Origin: Streptoverticillium olivoreticuli subsp. olivoreticuli
Lineage (GTDB): Bacteria; Actinomycetota; Actinomycetes; Streptomycetales; Streptomycetaceae
Length of the DNA stretch: 64,000 bases
Reading direction: 5' to 3'
Assembly: GCF_003391135.1 (NCBI RefSeq)
Contig: NZ_CP031455.1
Coordinates: 6,847,501-6,911,500 of the forward strand
Made by a program: the position numbers and the translations under genes. Positions within the stretch are counted from its first letter, which is position 1. The number at the start of each line of letters is the position of its first letter. The notes below the pieces were generated by a model that did not search any database, was not told where the DNA came from, and worked only from the letters and a program-made list of their open reading frames with translations. Below are positions 1 through 16,869 of this stretch, piece after piece.

Positions 1-2208
<2,208 letters not shown>

Positions 2209-2281
2209 TCAGTTGCTCGCGTCCACTGTGTAGGTTCTGAAGTAACGACCGTGTTGCTATCCGGTTGGTTAATTTCATAGA

Positions 2282-2401
2282 GTTTCGGTGGTCATAGCGT
2301 TAGGGAAACGCCCGGTTACATTCCGAACCCGGAAGCTAAGCCTTTCAGCGCCGATGGTACTGCATGGGGGACCGTGTGGGAGAGTAGGACGCCGCCGAAC
2401 A
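2282..2401 (+). rRNA. rrf: 5S ribosomal RNA
   Basis: It begins gtttcggtggtcatagcg and ends gacgccgccgaaca. The two ends pair to form helix I of 5S rRNA, and the length of about 120 nt is normal. It lies about 73 nt after the 23S gene, as expected for the last gene of an rrn operon, and is followed at once by a strong terminator. Confidence 0.97.
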
Positions 2402-2408
2402 AATTTTC

Positions 2409-2456
2409 AAAAAGCTCCGGTATCTGGACCTCGGTTCAGATACCGGAGCTTTTTTG
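2409..2456 (+). terminator. rrn operon intrinsic terminator
   Basis: The arms aaagctccggtatctg (2411-2426) and cagataccggagcttt (2437-2452) form a 16-bp perfect stem with a 10-nt loop. A T-rich tract follows. It ends the rRNA operon just after 5S. Confidence 0.93.
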
Positions 2457-2517
2457 TTTTCATGATGAAGTGCAGAGCGTCACTCCACGTTAACGTCACG
2501 CCGTCACTCTCCCTTCC

Positions 2518-3201
2518 ATGGGGACAGTGGAGAGGCTCACGGCAGCGGGGATCGGCGCAGGTGACGAGGTCGTCGTGCCCTCGTACGCCACCACAGGGGC
2601 CGCCGAGGCGGTCCGCCGGGCCGGCGCCGTGCCCGTGTTCGCGGACATCGACCCGTACAGCCTCTGTCTCGACCCGGCCTCCGTTCCCGCCGCCCTGACG
2701 CTGCGTACCGCCGCCGTGATGCCCGTTCACCTCTTCGGCCACCGCGCGGACTTGGCGGGGCTGAAGGCCGTCGCCGCCGAGCGGGGGCTGCTCGTCATCG
2801 AGTACGAGCCGCCGCGTCCCGTGGACGAGGACACCAGGAGGCGCCGGGAGAACGCCGCCTATCTGAACGCGCGGCTCACCGGGGTGCTGACACCGTCCGT
2901 GGCGCCCGAACTCCCGCACAGCTACGGCTCGTACGTGGTGCGGGTGCCCGGCAACGGGCGGCCGGACCGGGACGCGTTCGCCCGGGCGCTGCGGGCCCGT
3001 CGGGTGCGGTGCCAGGTGCCCGTACAGACGCCGGTGCACCGGACCGCGGCGTTCAGGCGTGAGTTGTGGCTGGCGGAGACGGAGCGGGCCGCCGACGAAT
3101 GCCTCGCACTGCCCGTGGACGCGTCGACGACACAGCGGGAGCTGCACCGTGTGGTGTCCGCGTGCAATGCGCTCGGCGGGCTGTTGCGGGTGGCCGCCTG
3201 A
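2518..3201 (+). pseudogene. DegT/DnrJ/EryC1/StrS aminotransferase remnant without PLP-lysine segment
   Basis: The 227-residue product resembles fold-type I sugar aminotransferases in two separated pieces. The first (about 8-95: GIGAGDEVVVPSYATTG, then PVFADIDP, then PVHLFGHRADL) matches the early part of the large domain. The second (about 112-227: RRRRENAAYLNARL onward to ERAADECLALPV) matches the small domain. Between them the family normally has roughly 80-100 residues carrying the PLP-binding lysine; here the protein jumps from LLVIEYEPPRP to the C-terminal piece. The N-terminal 40 or so residues are also missing, and a stop codon at 2491-2493 prevents extension upstream. It therefore cannot be a normal aminotransferase. 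It is either a decayed gene or a conserved non-catalytic leftover; an intact reading frame is the argument against pure decay. Confidence 0.65.
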
Positions 3202-3261
3202 CGGAGTGCCCAGGTGGTCAAAAGGACGTGCGAACGTCGGGTATGCTTTATCTCGTTGCTG

Positions 3262-3337
3262 GCCCCAATAGCTCAGTCGGCAGAGCGTCTCCATGGTAAG
3301 GAGAAGGTCTACGGTTCGATTCCGTATTGGGGCTCCA
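3262..3337 (+). tRNA. tRNA-Thr, anticodon GGT
   Basis: The acceptor arms gccccaa and ttggggc pair, and the anticodon stem tctcc/ggaga encloses the loop atggtaa, giving anticodon GGT (reads ACC/ACT). The T arm contains ttcgatt. The CCA tail is encoded at 3335-3337. A possible -10 (tatgct, 3242-3247) lies just upstream. A terminator follows within 10 nt. Confidence 0.96.
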
Positions 3338-3343
3338 TAAAGG

Positions 3344-3373
3344 AAAGGCCCCCGCCATTCGGCGGGGGCCTTT
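3344..3373. terminator. Bidirectional terminator between tRNA-Thr and osaC
   Basis: The arms aaaggcccccgcc and ggcgggggccttt form a 13-bp perfect stem with loop attc. It has A-rich and T-rich flanks on either side, so it can serve both the tRNA and the convergent osaC gene. Confidence 0.9.
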
Positions 3374-3390
3374 CTGCTGTCCCGGCGCGA

Positions 3391-6048
3391 TCAGTCCTCG
3401 TGCAGCGCGGGAACGCGCATTGCCAGGATCGCCATGTCGTCGGAGGCGGGTTCGGCGGCGAACCGTTCCACAGCGCGCAGGATGCGTGCGGCGACCGCGC
3501 CCGCCGTCAGGCCCGTACAGTTCGACAGGACGTCGCTCAGGCCGTCGTCGCCCAGCATGCGGGCGCCCTCGCGGCGCTCCGTCACGCCGTCCGTGACGCA
3601 CAGCAGGACGTCGCCCGGGTCGAGGGTGACCGTCTGCTCGTACAGCTCCAGGTCCTCCATGACGCCCAGCAGCGGCTGGGGATCCGCCGCGGGCTCCACC
3701 GTGCCGTCCGGGCGCAGCCGCAGCGGCAGTGGGTGACCCGCGCAGACGACCTTGAGGATCGCGCCGCCGTCCTCCTGCGGCCACAGCTCGCCGTACAGGA
3801 GGGTGAGGAAGCGGCTGCGGGCCCCCTCGTCGAGGATGGCGGCGTTGAGTCGCTCCAGGACCGCGGGGCCGCCGTAGCCCTCGCGGGCGAGGAGGCGCAG
3901 CGCGTGCCGGGCGAGACCGGTGACCGCGGCGGCCTCCGGGCCCGTGCCGCAGACGTCGCCGATCGCGAAGCCGTAGGCGCCGTCACGGATCGGGAAGAGG
4001 TCGTAGAAGTCGCCGCCGACCTCGTTGCCCTCGCCGGCCGCGCGGTAGATGACGTCGACCTCGACACCGGCCACGTGCGGTAGCTCCGGCGGCAGCAGGC
4101 TGCGCTGGAGGGACTGGCTGATGGCGGTGCGCTCGCTGTAGAGGCGGGCGTTGTCGAGGGCGAGCGCCGCCCGGCGCGAGAGGTCCTCCGCGAGCTCCAG
4201 GATCTCCTGGCGGAAGTGGTCGTCGGTGGGCTTGCCGAGGGTGAGCATGCCGATGACGCGGTTGCGGGCCACGAGCGGCAGCACGACCGTCTCGCCGCCG
4301 ACGGCGGCCGCCGTCGCGAGTGACGTGCTAGGCCCGGCGGTCCGGGTGATGTCGGACAGGCCGAGGCTGCGCAGGGAGCTGCGCAGCGCCGCGGAGTGCG
4401 CGGCCTCGGCGGGTGCCGTCCAGACCCGGGCGCCGGGCGTGGGGACGGGCTCCGGGGGCGCGAGCTTGCCGAGCAGGGTCTTGAGGCCGTCGATGCGGTC
4501 CTCGTCCTCGTGCAGGACGTACGACAGCTCGGGGTCGGAGGCGGGGTCGGCGACGGTGTAGACGGCGCACCAGGTGGCGAGCGTGGGCACGGTCATCTGA
4601 GCCATCAGGGCCAGCGTCTGGTCCCGGTCCAGGGTGCCCGCGAGCAGATCGGAGGCCTCCACGAGGAAGGAGAGCGAACCGCGGCGCAGACGTTCGAGCT
4701 CGTTGAGGCGGGCGCGTTCGACGGCGAGGGCGATACGGTCGGCGGCGAACTGGAGCCGCAGGGCCTCTTCGTTGGTGTAGCGTCCGGGGGCCTCGGCGGC
4801 GACGCCGAGCGAGCCGGTGAGACGGCCCTCGACCTTGAGGGGGACGGTGACGACGGAGCGCATGCCGGTGTCGGCCAGCAGGGGCACGGCGCCGGGGATG
4901 ACGGCGAGGTCCTCGTGGACCGCGGGCATCCGGGCCGAGCCATAGCGGCCCGTGCCCGCTTCGACGGGGACGCGGGCGAAGCGCTGGCGGGCGGACGGGA
5001 GGCCGGTGGAGGCGCGGACCTCCAGTTCGGTCTCGTCGTCGGTGGCGAGCAGCAGATAGGCCGCGTCCCCGTCGAGCATGTCGCGGGCGCGCTCGACGGT
5101 GCGCTGGAGGAGGCCGTCGAGATCGTCCGGCGCGGGGGAGCCGATGAAGACCTCGAAGGGGTCCGTGGCGGTGCCGCGCTCGCTGCTCGCGGCGTCCGAC
5201 GCGGGCGAGCGCTGGAAGCTCTGGAGCACCGCGCGCTCCTCCTCGCGCACGAGCAGGCAGACCGTGGAAGGCGCGCCCGCGTTGTCCCGTACGCGCAGGT
5301 GGGAGGCGTAGACCGGGGTGATGCGGCCGTCGGCGTCCCTTATGCCGTACGAGCCCTCCCAGCGGGAGAGCCGCAGGGCCTCGGCGATGCCGGTCGAGGT
5401 GCCGGGGGTGTGCGGCCAGGCGGCGAAGTCCGTGAGGGGCTTGCCGGTGACCTGGTCGGCGGGGAAGCCGAACATGGCCTGCGCGTCCTCGTTCCAGGCG
5501 CTGATGATGCCGCCCTGGTCGATCTGGACGACGGCGACGCGGACGCGGGCGTCGGCGACGGGCAGGGCCTCCGCGGGGAGCGCGGGGCCCGCGGAGCGCG
5601 TCCCGGCCGGGCGGTCGGGCAGGTCGAGCTGGAACCACACCTGTTTGTGGGTGCTGCTGTACTCCACGCCCCAGCGGGTGGCCAGGGCCGCGCAGAGCAG
5701 CAGACCGCGGCCGCCCTCGCGGTCGACGCCGCCGAGCCGGCGGGCGGAGCTCTGGAGCGGCAGCTCGCGGTCCGGGTAGTGGTCGGCGACCTCCACGCGC
5801 ACGCCGGTGTCCGTGCGCATGCACAGGACGTCTGCGGCGGTGCCGGCGTGGACGACGGCGTTGGTGACGAGCTCGCTGGTCAGGACGACGGCGTCGTCGA
5901 TGATGTCGGGGAAGCCCCAGCCCTGGAGAGTGTCCCGGACGAAGGCACGGGCGGAGGCGACCGAGCGTCCGACCGGCTCGAAGGTGGCGGCTGCCCGCGC
6001 GGTGATCACAGGTCTCCTCGTGTAGGTCTCGGCGATCTGCTCACCCAT
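3391..6048 (-). CDS. osaC: OsaC-type multidomain SigB regulator (anti-sigma kinase, PAS, GAF, PP2C)
   Basis: This 885-residue cytoplasmic regulator has, in order: a GHKL/RsbW-like ATPase domain (about 20-150, N-box SELVTNAVVHAG and G-box EGGRGLLL), a PAS domain (about 170-275, with AWNEDAQAMFGF), two GAF-like domains (about 310-640), and a SpoIIE/RsbU PP2C-type phosphatase (about 665-880). Metal-binding acidic motifs are present: VGGDFYD, IGDVCGTG, TDGVTE and SDDMAIL. In S. coelicolor the equivalent OsaC modulates SigB after osmotic stress and lies divergent from osaAB, exactly as here. The kinase domain would capture sigma factor or phosphorylate an anti-anti-sigma factor, and the phosphatase would reverse this. 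Both modules look intact. The start at 6048 gives the usual MGEQIAET beginning. Confidence 0.88.
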   Translation of the reverse strand: MGEQIAETYTRRPVITARAAATFEPVGRSVASARAFVRDTLQGWGFPDIIDDAVVLTSELVTNAVVHAGTAADVLCMRTDTGVRVEVADHYPDRELPLQSSARRLGGVDREGGRGLLLCAALATRWGVEYSSTHKQVWFQLDLPDRPAGTRSAGPALPAEALPVADARVRVAVVQIDQGGIISAWNEDAQAMFGFPADQVTGKPLTDFAAWPHTPGTSTGIAEALRLSRWEGSYGIRDADGRITPVYASHLRVRDNAGAPSTVCLLVREEERAVLQSFQRSPASDAASSERGTATDPFEVFIGSPAPDDLDGLLQRTVERARDMLDGDAAYLLLATDDETELEVRASTGLPSARQRFARVPVEAGTGRYGSARMPAVHEDLAVIPGAVPLLADTGMRSVVTVPLKVEGRLTGSLGVAAEAPGRYTNEEALRLQFAADRIALAVERARLNELERLRRGSLSFLVEASDLLAGTLDRDQTLALMAQMTVPTLATWCAVYTVADPASDPELSYVLHEDEDRIDGLKTLLGKLAPPEPVPTPGARVWTAPAEAAHSAALRSSLRSLGLSDITRTAGPSTSLATAAAVGGETVVLPLVARNRVIGMLTLGKPTDDHFRQEILELAEDLSRRAALALDNARLYSERTAISQSLQRSLLPPELPHVAGVEVDVIYRAAGEGNEVGGDFYDLFPIRDGAYGFAIGDVCGTGPEAAAVTGLARHALRLLAREGYGGPAVLERLNAAILDEGARSRFLTLLYGELWPQEDGGAILKVVCAGHPLPLRLRPDGTVEPAADPQPLLGVMEDLELYEQTVTLDPGDVLLCVTDGVTERREGARMLGDDGLSDVLSNCTGLTAGAVAARILRAVERFAAEPASDDMAILAMRVPALHED

Positions 6049-6090
6049 GTCGCAGCGCCCCTCCGTTGCCCCGGTCGATTGCCAGGTTAC

Positions 6091-6115
6091 TTACCCTCAC
6101 CGCACGGGCGGAGGC
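6091..6115 (-). promoter_or_regulatory. Possible SigB-type promoter of osaC
   Basis: On the minus strand GCCT (6115-6112), a 15-nt spacer and GGGTAA (6096-6091) fit the streptomycete SigB pattern GNNT-N14-16-GGGTA. It lies 43-67 nt upstream of osaC. The match is short and could be chance. Confidence 0.35.
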
Positions 6116-6263
6116 CGGTGCGCGCTGATTCCACCCTGGGAGTGCCCGCGGACCGTGTGCGATGCTGCCGAACTGTTATGGCCTGGTTGGGCCGGGGTGA
6201 AACACTGGGGAAGATTGCAACGGAAGCCCGACGAGGATGATCGAACCCAGCGGGAGGGACACG

Positions 6264-11774
<5,511 letters not shown>

Positions 11775-12048
11775 CGGGTAACCGGACGGTTCCTGACCAC
11801 CTGTTGACAGACTGTGGCCGAAGACGTGTGGGAGCACGGGATTCGGGGAACCTTCTGGTCCCCCACTACGTTTCCGCTACGTGCACAGTGACATCGCGGT
11901 GACAGGGTGTGGCGACCGGCAGGGTGCGGCTACCATGACCGGCACAAGGACGGGCGGCGCAAGGGAGTCGTCCCCTGGGGCGGCGCCCGGTGCTTCCCCC
12001 GGCTCTTCGAGCTGGGGAGACCCCAAGCCGGGACGAGGAGGACGGGGC

Positions 12049-12732
12049 ATGGTTCAGAAGGCCAAGATCCTCCTGGTCGATGACCGGCCGGAAAATCTGC
12101 TGGCGCTGGAGGCGATCCTCTCGGCGCTCGATCAGACACTGGTGCGGGCATCGTCAGGGGAGGAAGCGCTCAAGGCGCTGCTGACGGACGACTTCGCAGT
12201 GATCCTGCTGGATGTCCAGATGCCTGGCATGGACGGTTTCGAGACCGCCGCGCACATCAAGCGGCGGGAGCGGACCCGCGACATCCCGATCATCTTCCTC
12301 ACCGCCATCAACCACGGCCCGCACCACACCTTCCGCGGTTACGCGGCGGGCGCCGTGGACTACATCTCCAAGCCGTTCGACCCCTGGGTGCTGCGCGCCA
12401 AGGTCTCGGTGTTCGTCGAGCTCTATATGAAGAACTGCCAGCTGCGCGAGCAGGCGGCCCTGTTGCGCCTCCAGCTGGAGAGCGGCCAGGGCCGGGCCGG
12501 CGCGGCGGCGGCCCAGGAGCCCGCGGGGCTGCTCGCCGAGCTCTCCGCGCGGCTCGCCGCCGTGGAGGAGCAGGCCGAGGCGCTCACCAAGCAGCTCGAC
12601 GAGTCCGCCGACGCGGCGGCCGTCGCCACCGCCGCCCACCTGGAGCGCAAACTCACCGGGCTGCGGCGGGCGCTGGACGCCCTGGAGCCCGGCACCGGCA
12701 GCGGCGTCGGCCCGCTTCCCTCGCCCAGCTGA
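12049..12732 (+). CDS. osaB: OsaB-type response regulator with coiled-coil output
   Basis: The 227-residue product has an N-terminal receiver domain (KILLVDDRPENLLAL, phospho-acceptor Asp in ILLDVQMPGMDG, conserved Lys in ISKPFDP) of about 125 residues. There is no DNA-binding domain. The C-terminal half is an Ala/Glu/Gln/Leu-rich helix with heptad character, probably a coiled coil for protein contact. OsaB is the partner of OsaA in osmotic adaptation. The start at 12049 has gaggagg upstream and begins MVQKAKILLV; a longer in-frame extension upstream is Gly/Ser-rich and not domain-like. The gene stands 274 nt after osaA, so separate transcription is likely. Confidence 0.9.
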   Translation: MVQKAKILLVDDRPENLLALEAILSALDQTLVRASSGEEALKALLTDDFAVILLDVQMPGMDGFETAAHIKRRERTRDIPIIFLTAINHGPHHTFRGYAAGAVDYISKPFDPWVLRAKVSVFVELYMKNCQLREQAALLRLQLESGQGRAGAAAAQEPAGLLAELSARLAAVEEQAEALTKQLDESADAAAVATAAHLERKLTGLRRALDALEPGTGSGVGPLPSPS

Positions 12733-12836
12733 CCCCCTGACGCCGCGTCACCCTCGGCGCCGCCGAAGCGCGACACGAATGGGTGAACGCATGGGCGCAG
12801 GTGTCCCTCACGTCCGACGACGGTAACCTCGGCACC

Positions 12837-15605
12837 ATGGCCTCACGTACGTCCGGCAAGGGTTCCCAGAGCACGGCGGGCACCTCGAAGCAGCGCGCCG
12901 GACGACCCGGGGGCGCGGCCAAGAAGGCGCCCGCGAAAAAAGCGGCGCCGAAGCCCGCGGGCAAGGCACCCGCGAAGAAGGCGGCACCGCGCAGGGCGCC
13001 CGCCAAGAAGGCCGTCGCCAAGAAGGCGGCGCCCAAGCCCACGCCGTCCGCCACCGGTGGCATCTACCGCCTCGTCAAGGCCGTATGGCTCGGTGTGGCG
13101 CACGCCGTCGGCGCGCTCTTCCGCGGGGTCGGCCGGGGCGCCAAGAACCTCGACCCGGCGCACCGCAAGGACGGCCAGGCGCTGCTGCTCCTCGGCCTCG
13201 CCCTGATCGTCGCCGCGGGCACCTGGTCCAACCTCCAGGGCCCGGTCGGCGAGCTGGTGCAGATGCTCATCACCGGCGCCTTCGGCCGCCTGGATCTCGT
13301 CGTGCCGATACTCCTCGGCGTCATCGCGATCCGGCTGATCCGCCACCCGGAACGGCCCGAGGCCAACGGGCGGATCGTGATCGGGCTGTCCGCACTGGTG
13401 ATCGGCGTCCTCGGACAGGTCCACGTGGCCTGTGGCTCGCCGGGCCGGGGCGACGGCGAGGAGGCCCTGCGCAACGCGGGCGGCCTGATCGGCTGGGTCG
13501 CCGCCGAGCCCCTGATCGTCACGGTCGGCGAGGTGCTGGCCGTCCCCCTGCTCGTCCTGCTGACCGTCTTCGGTCTGCTGGTGGTCACGGCCACCCCGGT
13601 CAACACCATCCCCCAGCGGCTGCGCAGGCTGGGGGTGCGGCTCGGGGTGATCGAGCCCTATCCGGGGGAGTACGAGGCCGAGCCGGAGTACGCGGAGTAC
13701 GACGACGAATGGCGCGAGGCCCCCGCCCGGCGGCCCCGCCGCGCGGCGGCCGCCCCCGTGGACGTGGAGAGCGCCGAGGAGGAGGCGCTCGGCAGGCGCC
13801 GCCGGCCGCGCGCCGTGCAGCCCCCGGCGGACCGGCCGCTGGACGCCGTCGACGTGGCGGCCGCGGCCGCCGCCTCGCTGGACGGCGCGGTCCTCCACGG
13901 GGTGCAGCCGTCGCCGCTCGTCGCCGGGCTCAGCAGCGGCATCTCGACCGAGCGGGAGGCCGGGCCGCGGAGCGCGCCGGAGGCCGGAGCCGAGCGGTCC
14001 GGCGCGGTGCCGGGCGCGCGCGGCACCGCGAAGGCGGGGAGGCCCGCGGGCGTCCCCGACCTCACCAAGGCCGCGCCCGAGCCCCCGCAGGGGCTGCCCG
14101 CCCGCGCCGAGCAGCTCCAGCTGTCCGGCGACATCACCTACGCGCTGCCCTCGCTCGACCTGCTGGAGCGCGGCGGCCCGGGGAAGGCCCGCAGCGCCGC
14201 CAACGACGCCATAGTGGCCGCACTGACGAACGTGTTCGCGGAGTTCAAGGTCGACGCGGCCGTCACCGGCTTCACCCGCGGCCCGACGGTCACGCGCTAC
14301 GAGGTGGAGCTGGGCCCGGCCGTCAAGGTCGAGCGGATCACCGCCCTCGCCAAGAACATCGCCTACGCCGTCGCCAGCCCGGACGTACGGATCATCAGCC
14401 CGATCCCCGGCAAGTCCGCGGTCGGCATCGAGATCCCCAACACCGACCGCGAGATGGTCAACCTCGGCGACGTGCTGCGGCTGGCGGACGCCGCCGGTGA
14501 CGAGCACCCGATGCTCGTCGCCCTGGGCAAGGACGTCGAGGGCGGCTATGTGATGGCCAACCTGACGAAGATGCCGCACATGCTGGTCGCCGGAGCCACC
14601 GGTTCCGGAAAGTCGTCCTGCATCAACTGCCTGATCACCTCGGTCATGATCCGGGCGACCCCCGACGACGTGCGCATGGTCCTCATCGACCCCAAGCGTG
14701 TCGAGCTGACGGCCTACGAGGGCATCCCGCACCTGATCACGCCGATCATCACCAACCCCAAGCGGGCCGCGGAGGCCCTGCAGTGGGTGGTCCGCGAGAT
14801 GGACCTGCGCTACGACGACCTGGCGGCGTTCGGCTTCCGGCACATCGACGACTTCAACGCGGCCGTGCGCAACGGCAAGGTCAAGCCCCCGGAGGGCAGC
14901 GGCCGCGACCTGTCGCCGTATCCGTACCTGCTGGTGATCGTCGACGAGCTCGCGGACCTGATGATGGTCGCCCCGCGGGACGTCGAGGACTCGATCGTCC
15001 GCATCACCCAGCTCGCGCGGGCCGCCGGCATCCACCTCGTGCTCGCCACCCAGCGGCCGTCCGTCGACGTCGTCACCGGCCTCATCAAGGCGAACGTGCC
15101 GTCCCGGCTCGCCTTCGCCACCTCCTCGCTCGCCGACAGCCGGGTCATCCTCGACCAGCCGGGCGCCGAGAAGCTGATCGGCAAGGGCGACAGCCTCTTC
15201 CTGCCGATGGGGGCGGGCAAGCCCGTCCGCATGCAGGGCGCCTTCGTGACGGAGGCGGAGGTCGCCGGCGTCGTCCAGCACTGCAAGGACCAGATGGCGC
15301 CCGTCTTCCGCGACGACGTCACGGTCGGCACCGCGAAGAAGAAGGAGATCGACGAGGACATCGGCGACGACCTGGATCTGCTCTGCCAGGCCGCCGAGCT
15401 GGTCGTCTCCACGCAGTTCGGCTCCACCTCGATGCTCCAGCGGAAACTGCGTGTGGGATTCGCGAAGGCGGGCAGACTCATGGATCTGATGGAGTCGCGC
15501 AACATCGTGGGCCCGAGCGAGGGTTCGAAGGCCCGCGACGTGCTGGTCAAGCCCGACGAGCTGGACGCGGTGCTCGCGGTGATCCGTGGGGACGGCGGTT
15601 CCTAG
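12837..15605 (+). CDS. ftsK: DNA translocase FtsK/SpoIIIE
   Basis: This 922-residue septal DNA pump has several parts. The first 70 residues are extremely basic, with KKAPAKKAA-type repeats. Four or so membrane segments follow (about 100-260), then an acidic/proline linker. Next comes the RecA-like FtsK motor with Walker A GATGSGKSS (about 586-594), Walker B LLVIVDELADLMM, and AGIHLVLATQRPS. A C-terminal winged-helix gamma domain is present (QFGSTSMLQRKLRVGFAKAGRLMDLME). It clears chromosomes from the sporulation septum. The start at 12837 (MASRTSGKG) is chosen by similarity to streptomycete FtsK; an in-frame ATG at 12783 exists. Confidence 0.95.
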   Translation: MASRTSGKGSQSTAGTSKQRAGRPGGAAKKAPAKKAAPKPAGKAPAKKAAPRRAPAKKAVAKKAAPKPTPSATGGIYRLVKAVWLGVAHAVGALFRGVGRGAKNLDPAHRKDGQALLLLGLALIVAAGTWSNLQGPVGELVQMLITGAFGRLDLVVPILLGVIAIRLIRHPERPEANGRIVIGLSALVIGVLGQVHVACGSPGRGDGEEALRNAGGLIGWVAAEPLIVTVGEVLAVPLLVLLTVFGLLVVTATPVNTIPQRLRRLGVRLGVIEPYPGEYEAEPEYAEYDDEWREAPARRPRRAAAAPVDVESAEEEALGRRRRPRAVQPPADRPLDAVDVAAAAAASLDGAVLHGVQPSPLVAGLSSGISTEREAGPRSAPEAGAERSGAVPGARGTAKAGRPAGVPDLTKAAPEPPQGLPARAEQLQLSGDITYALPSLDLLERGGPGKARSAANDAIVAALTNVFAEFKVDAAVTGFTRGPTVTRYEVELGPAVKVERITALAKNIAYAVASPDVRIISPIPGKSAVGIEIPNTDREMVNLGDVLRLADAAGDEHPMLVALGKDVEGGYVMANLTKMPHMLVAGATGSGKSSCINCLITSVMIRATPDDVRMVLIDPKRVELTAYEGIPHLITPIITNPKRAAEALQWVVREMDLRYDDLAAFGFRHIDDFNAAVRNGKVKPPEGSGRDLSPYPYLLVIVDELADLMMVAPRDVEDSIVRITQLARAAGIHLVLATQRPSVDVVTGLIKANVPSRLAFATSSLADSRVILDQPGAEKLIGKGDSLFLPMGAGKPVRMQGAFVTEAEVAGVVQHCKDQMAPVFRDDVTVGTAKKKEIDEDIGDDLDLLCQAAELVVSTQFGSTSMLQRKLRVGFAKAGRLMDLMESRNIVGPSEGSKARDVLVKPDELDAVLAVIRGDGGS

Positions 15606-15800
15606 CCGGGCCGGCCACCGGATGCCGAGGGGCGGGGACGGTGCCGCCTTGCGGAGGCCGGACGCCGGGAAACCCCCGGAAGAGGAGTCGGCCGACCGTT
15701 TCTCTCGGCTGTGCGCCGAGTTGAGGAGAGGGGGGCGGGCCGATGTCCCACCATCGGCGTCGGAGAGTCATCTGATGGCGTACAAAGTCCGTCTTTCCGC

Positions 15801-15831
15801 TTGCCCGATGTTTTTGCATCCCCCCTAGACT
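15801..15831 (+). promoter_or_regulatory. Candidate sigma-70 type promoter of the RodZ-like gene
   Basis: TTGCCC (15801-15806) and TAGACT (15826-15831) are separated by 19 nt in an unusually AT-rich patch of the 266-nt gap after ftsK. The -10 hexamer fits the streptomycete TAGANT type; the -35 and spacing are less ideal. Confidence 0.5.
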
Positions 15832-15871
15832 GAACCTCCAGCAGGTGGCTACACGCTCGAAAGGCGCCCAC

Positions 15872-16696
15872 GTGTCCATCGGCAACTCTCCCGCGGACAC
15901 TCCCGCGGACGACGACCGGCCTTCCATCGGCCAGGCCCTCCAGCAGGCCCGAACCAGCGCAGGACTGACCGTCGAAGAGGTCAGTTCGACCACCCGAGTG
16001 CGCATTCCGATCGTCCAGGCCATCGAGCAGGACGACTTCTCGCGCTGCGGTGGCCACGTCTACGCCCGAGGACATATCCGCGTGCTGGCGAGCACCGTCG
16101 GACTGGACCCGGCCGAGCTGCTCACGCAGTACGCCGCGCAGTACGGCGGGCGCCCCTCACCGACACCCGCGGCGCCGCTGTTCGACGCCGAGCGCATCCG
16201 GCCGGAGCCCCGGCGGCCCAACTGGACGGCCGCCATGGTGGCCGCGATCGTCGCCGTGGTCGGCTTCGTGGGATTCACCCTCTTCAACGGCGGCGCGAAG
16301 AGCTCGGGCGACTCCGTCGCGGCCGACTCGCCCTCCGCCAAGCCCCCGGCGTCCCCGAGCGTGAAGGCCCCTCCCGCCAAGCCCGCCGACCCCAAGCCCG
16401 AGCAGTCCGAGAGCGCCATCGCCGGCGTCCCCGCCAACATGGTCACCGTCAAGCTCACCGCCCAGAACGGCCAGACCTGGATGTCCGCCAAGGACCACAA
16501 CGGCAAGCTGCTGGAAGAGGGCGTGCTCAAGCAGGGCGACTCCAAGACCTTCACCGACAACAAGCGCATCGATCTCGTGCTCGGCAACGCCGGAGCGGTC
16601 CAGCTCTTCGTGAACGGCAAGCAGGTGAAGAACCTGACCGACGACGGCAAGGTCCAGCGGCTGAGCTACACCAGGGGAGACCCGGTCGCGGGCTGA
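15872..16696 (+). CDS. RodZ-like protein: cytoplasmic HTH, one membrane segment, DUF4115 domain
   Basis: The 274-residue product has an N-terminal Xre-type helix-turn-helix of the HTH_25/RodZ kind (IGQALQQARTSAGLTVEEVS, then ARGHIRVLASTVGLDPAEL). One membrane helix follows (about 120-138, MVAAIVAVVGFVGFTLF), then a Pro/Lys-rich spacer and an extracytoplasmic beta domain of DUF4115 type (VTVKLTAQNGQTWMS, then LVLGNAGAVQLFVNGK). RodZ proteins link the cytoskeleton to cell-wall synthesis; in Streptomyces the role is less clear. The GTG at 15872 has GAAAGG 7 nt upstream and is preferred to an in-frame GTG at 15845. Confidence 0.85.
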   Translation: MSIGNSPADTPADDDRPSIGQALQQARTSAGLTVEEVSSTTRVRIPIVQAIEQDDFSRCGGHVYARGHIRVLASTVGLDPAELLTQYAAQYGGRPSPTPAAPLFDAERIRPEPRRPNWTAAMVAAIVAVVGFVGFTLFNGGAKSSGDSVAADSPSAKPPASPSVKAPPAKPADPKPEQSESAIAGVPANMVTVKLTAQNGQTWMSAKDHNGKLLEEGVLKQGDSKTFTDNKRIDLVLGNAGAVQLFVNGKQVKNLTDDGKVQRLSYTRGDPVAG

Positions 16697-16869
16697 GGCG
16701 GGCCCGGAGCCGGTCCCCGGAGGGCCGTCCGCACGCCGCCGACCAGGCATCGGACGGGTGGACAAGCGCCGGGAGCACCCGGCGCGGCGCGCCGCCGGGT
16801 GACCATCCTCTCGGTACTCGTCGCCACTCGGCAGCGGATGCGGCCCCGGGACAAAGTAGGCTGAGCCCT

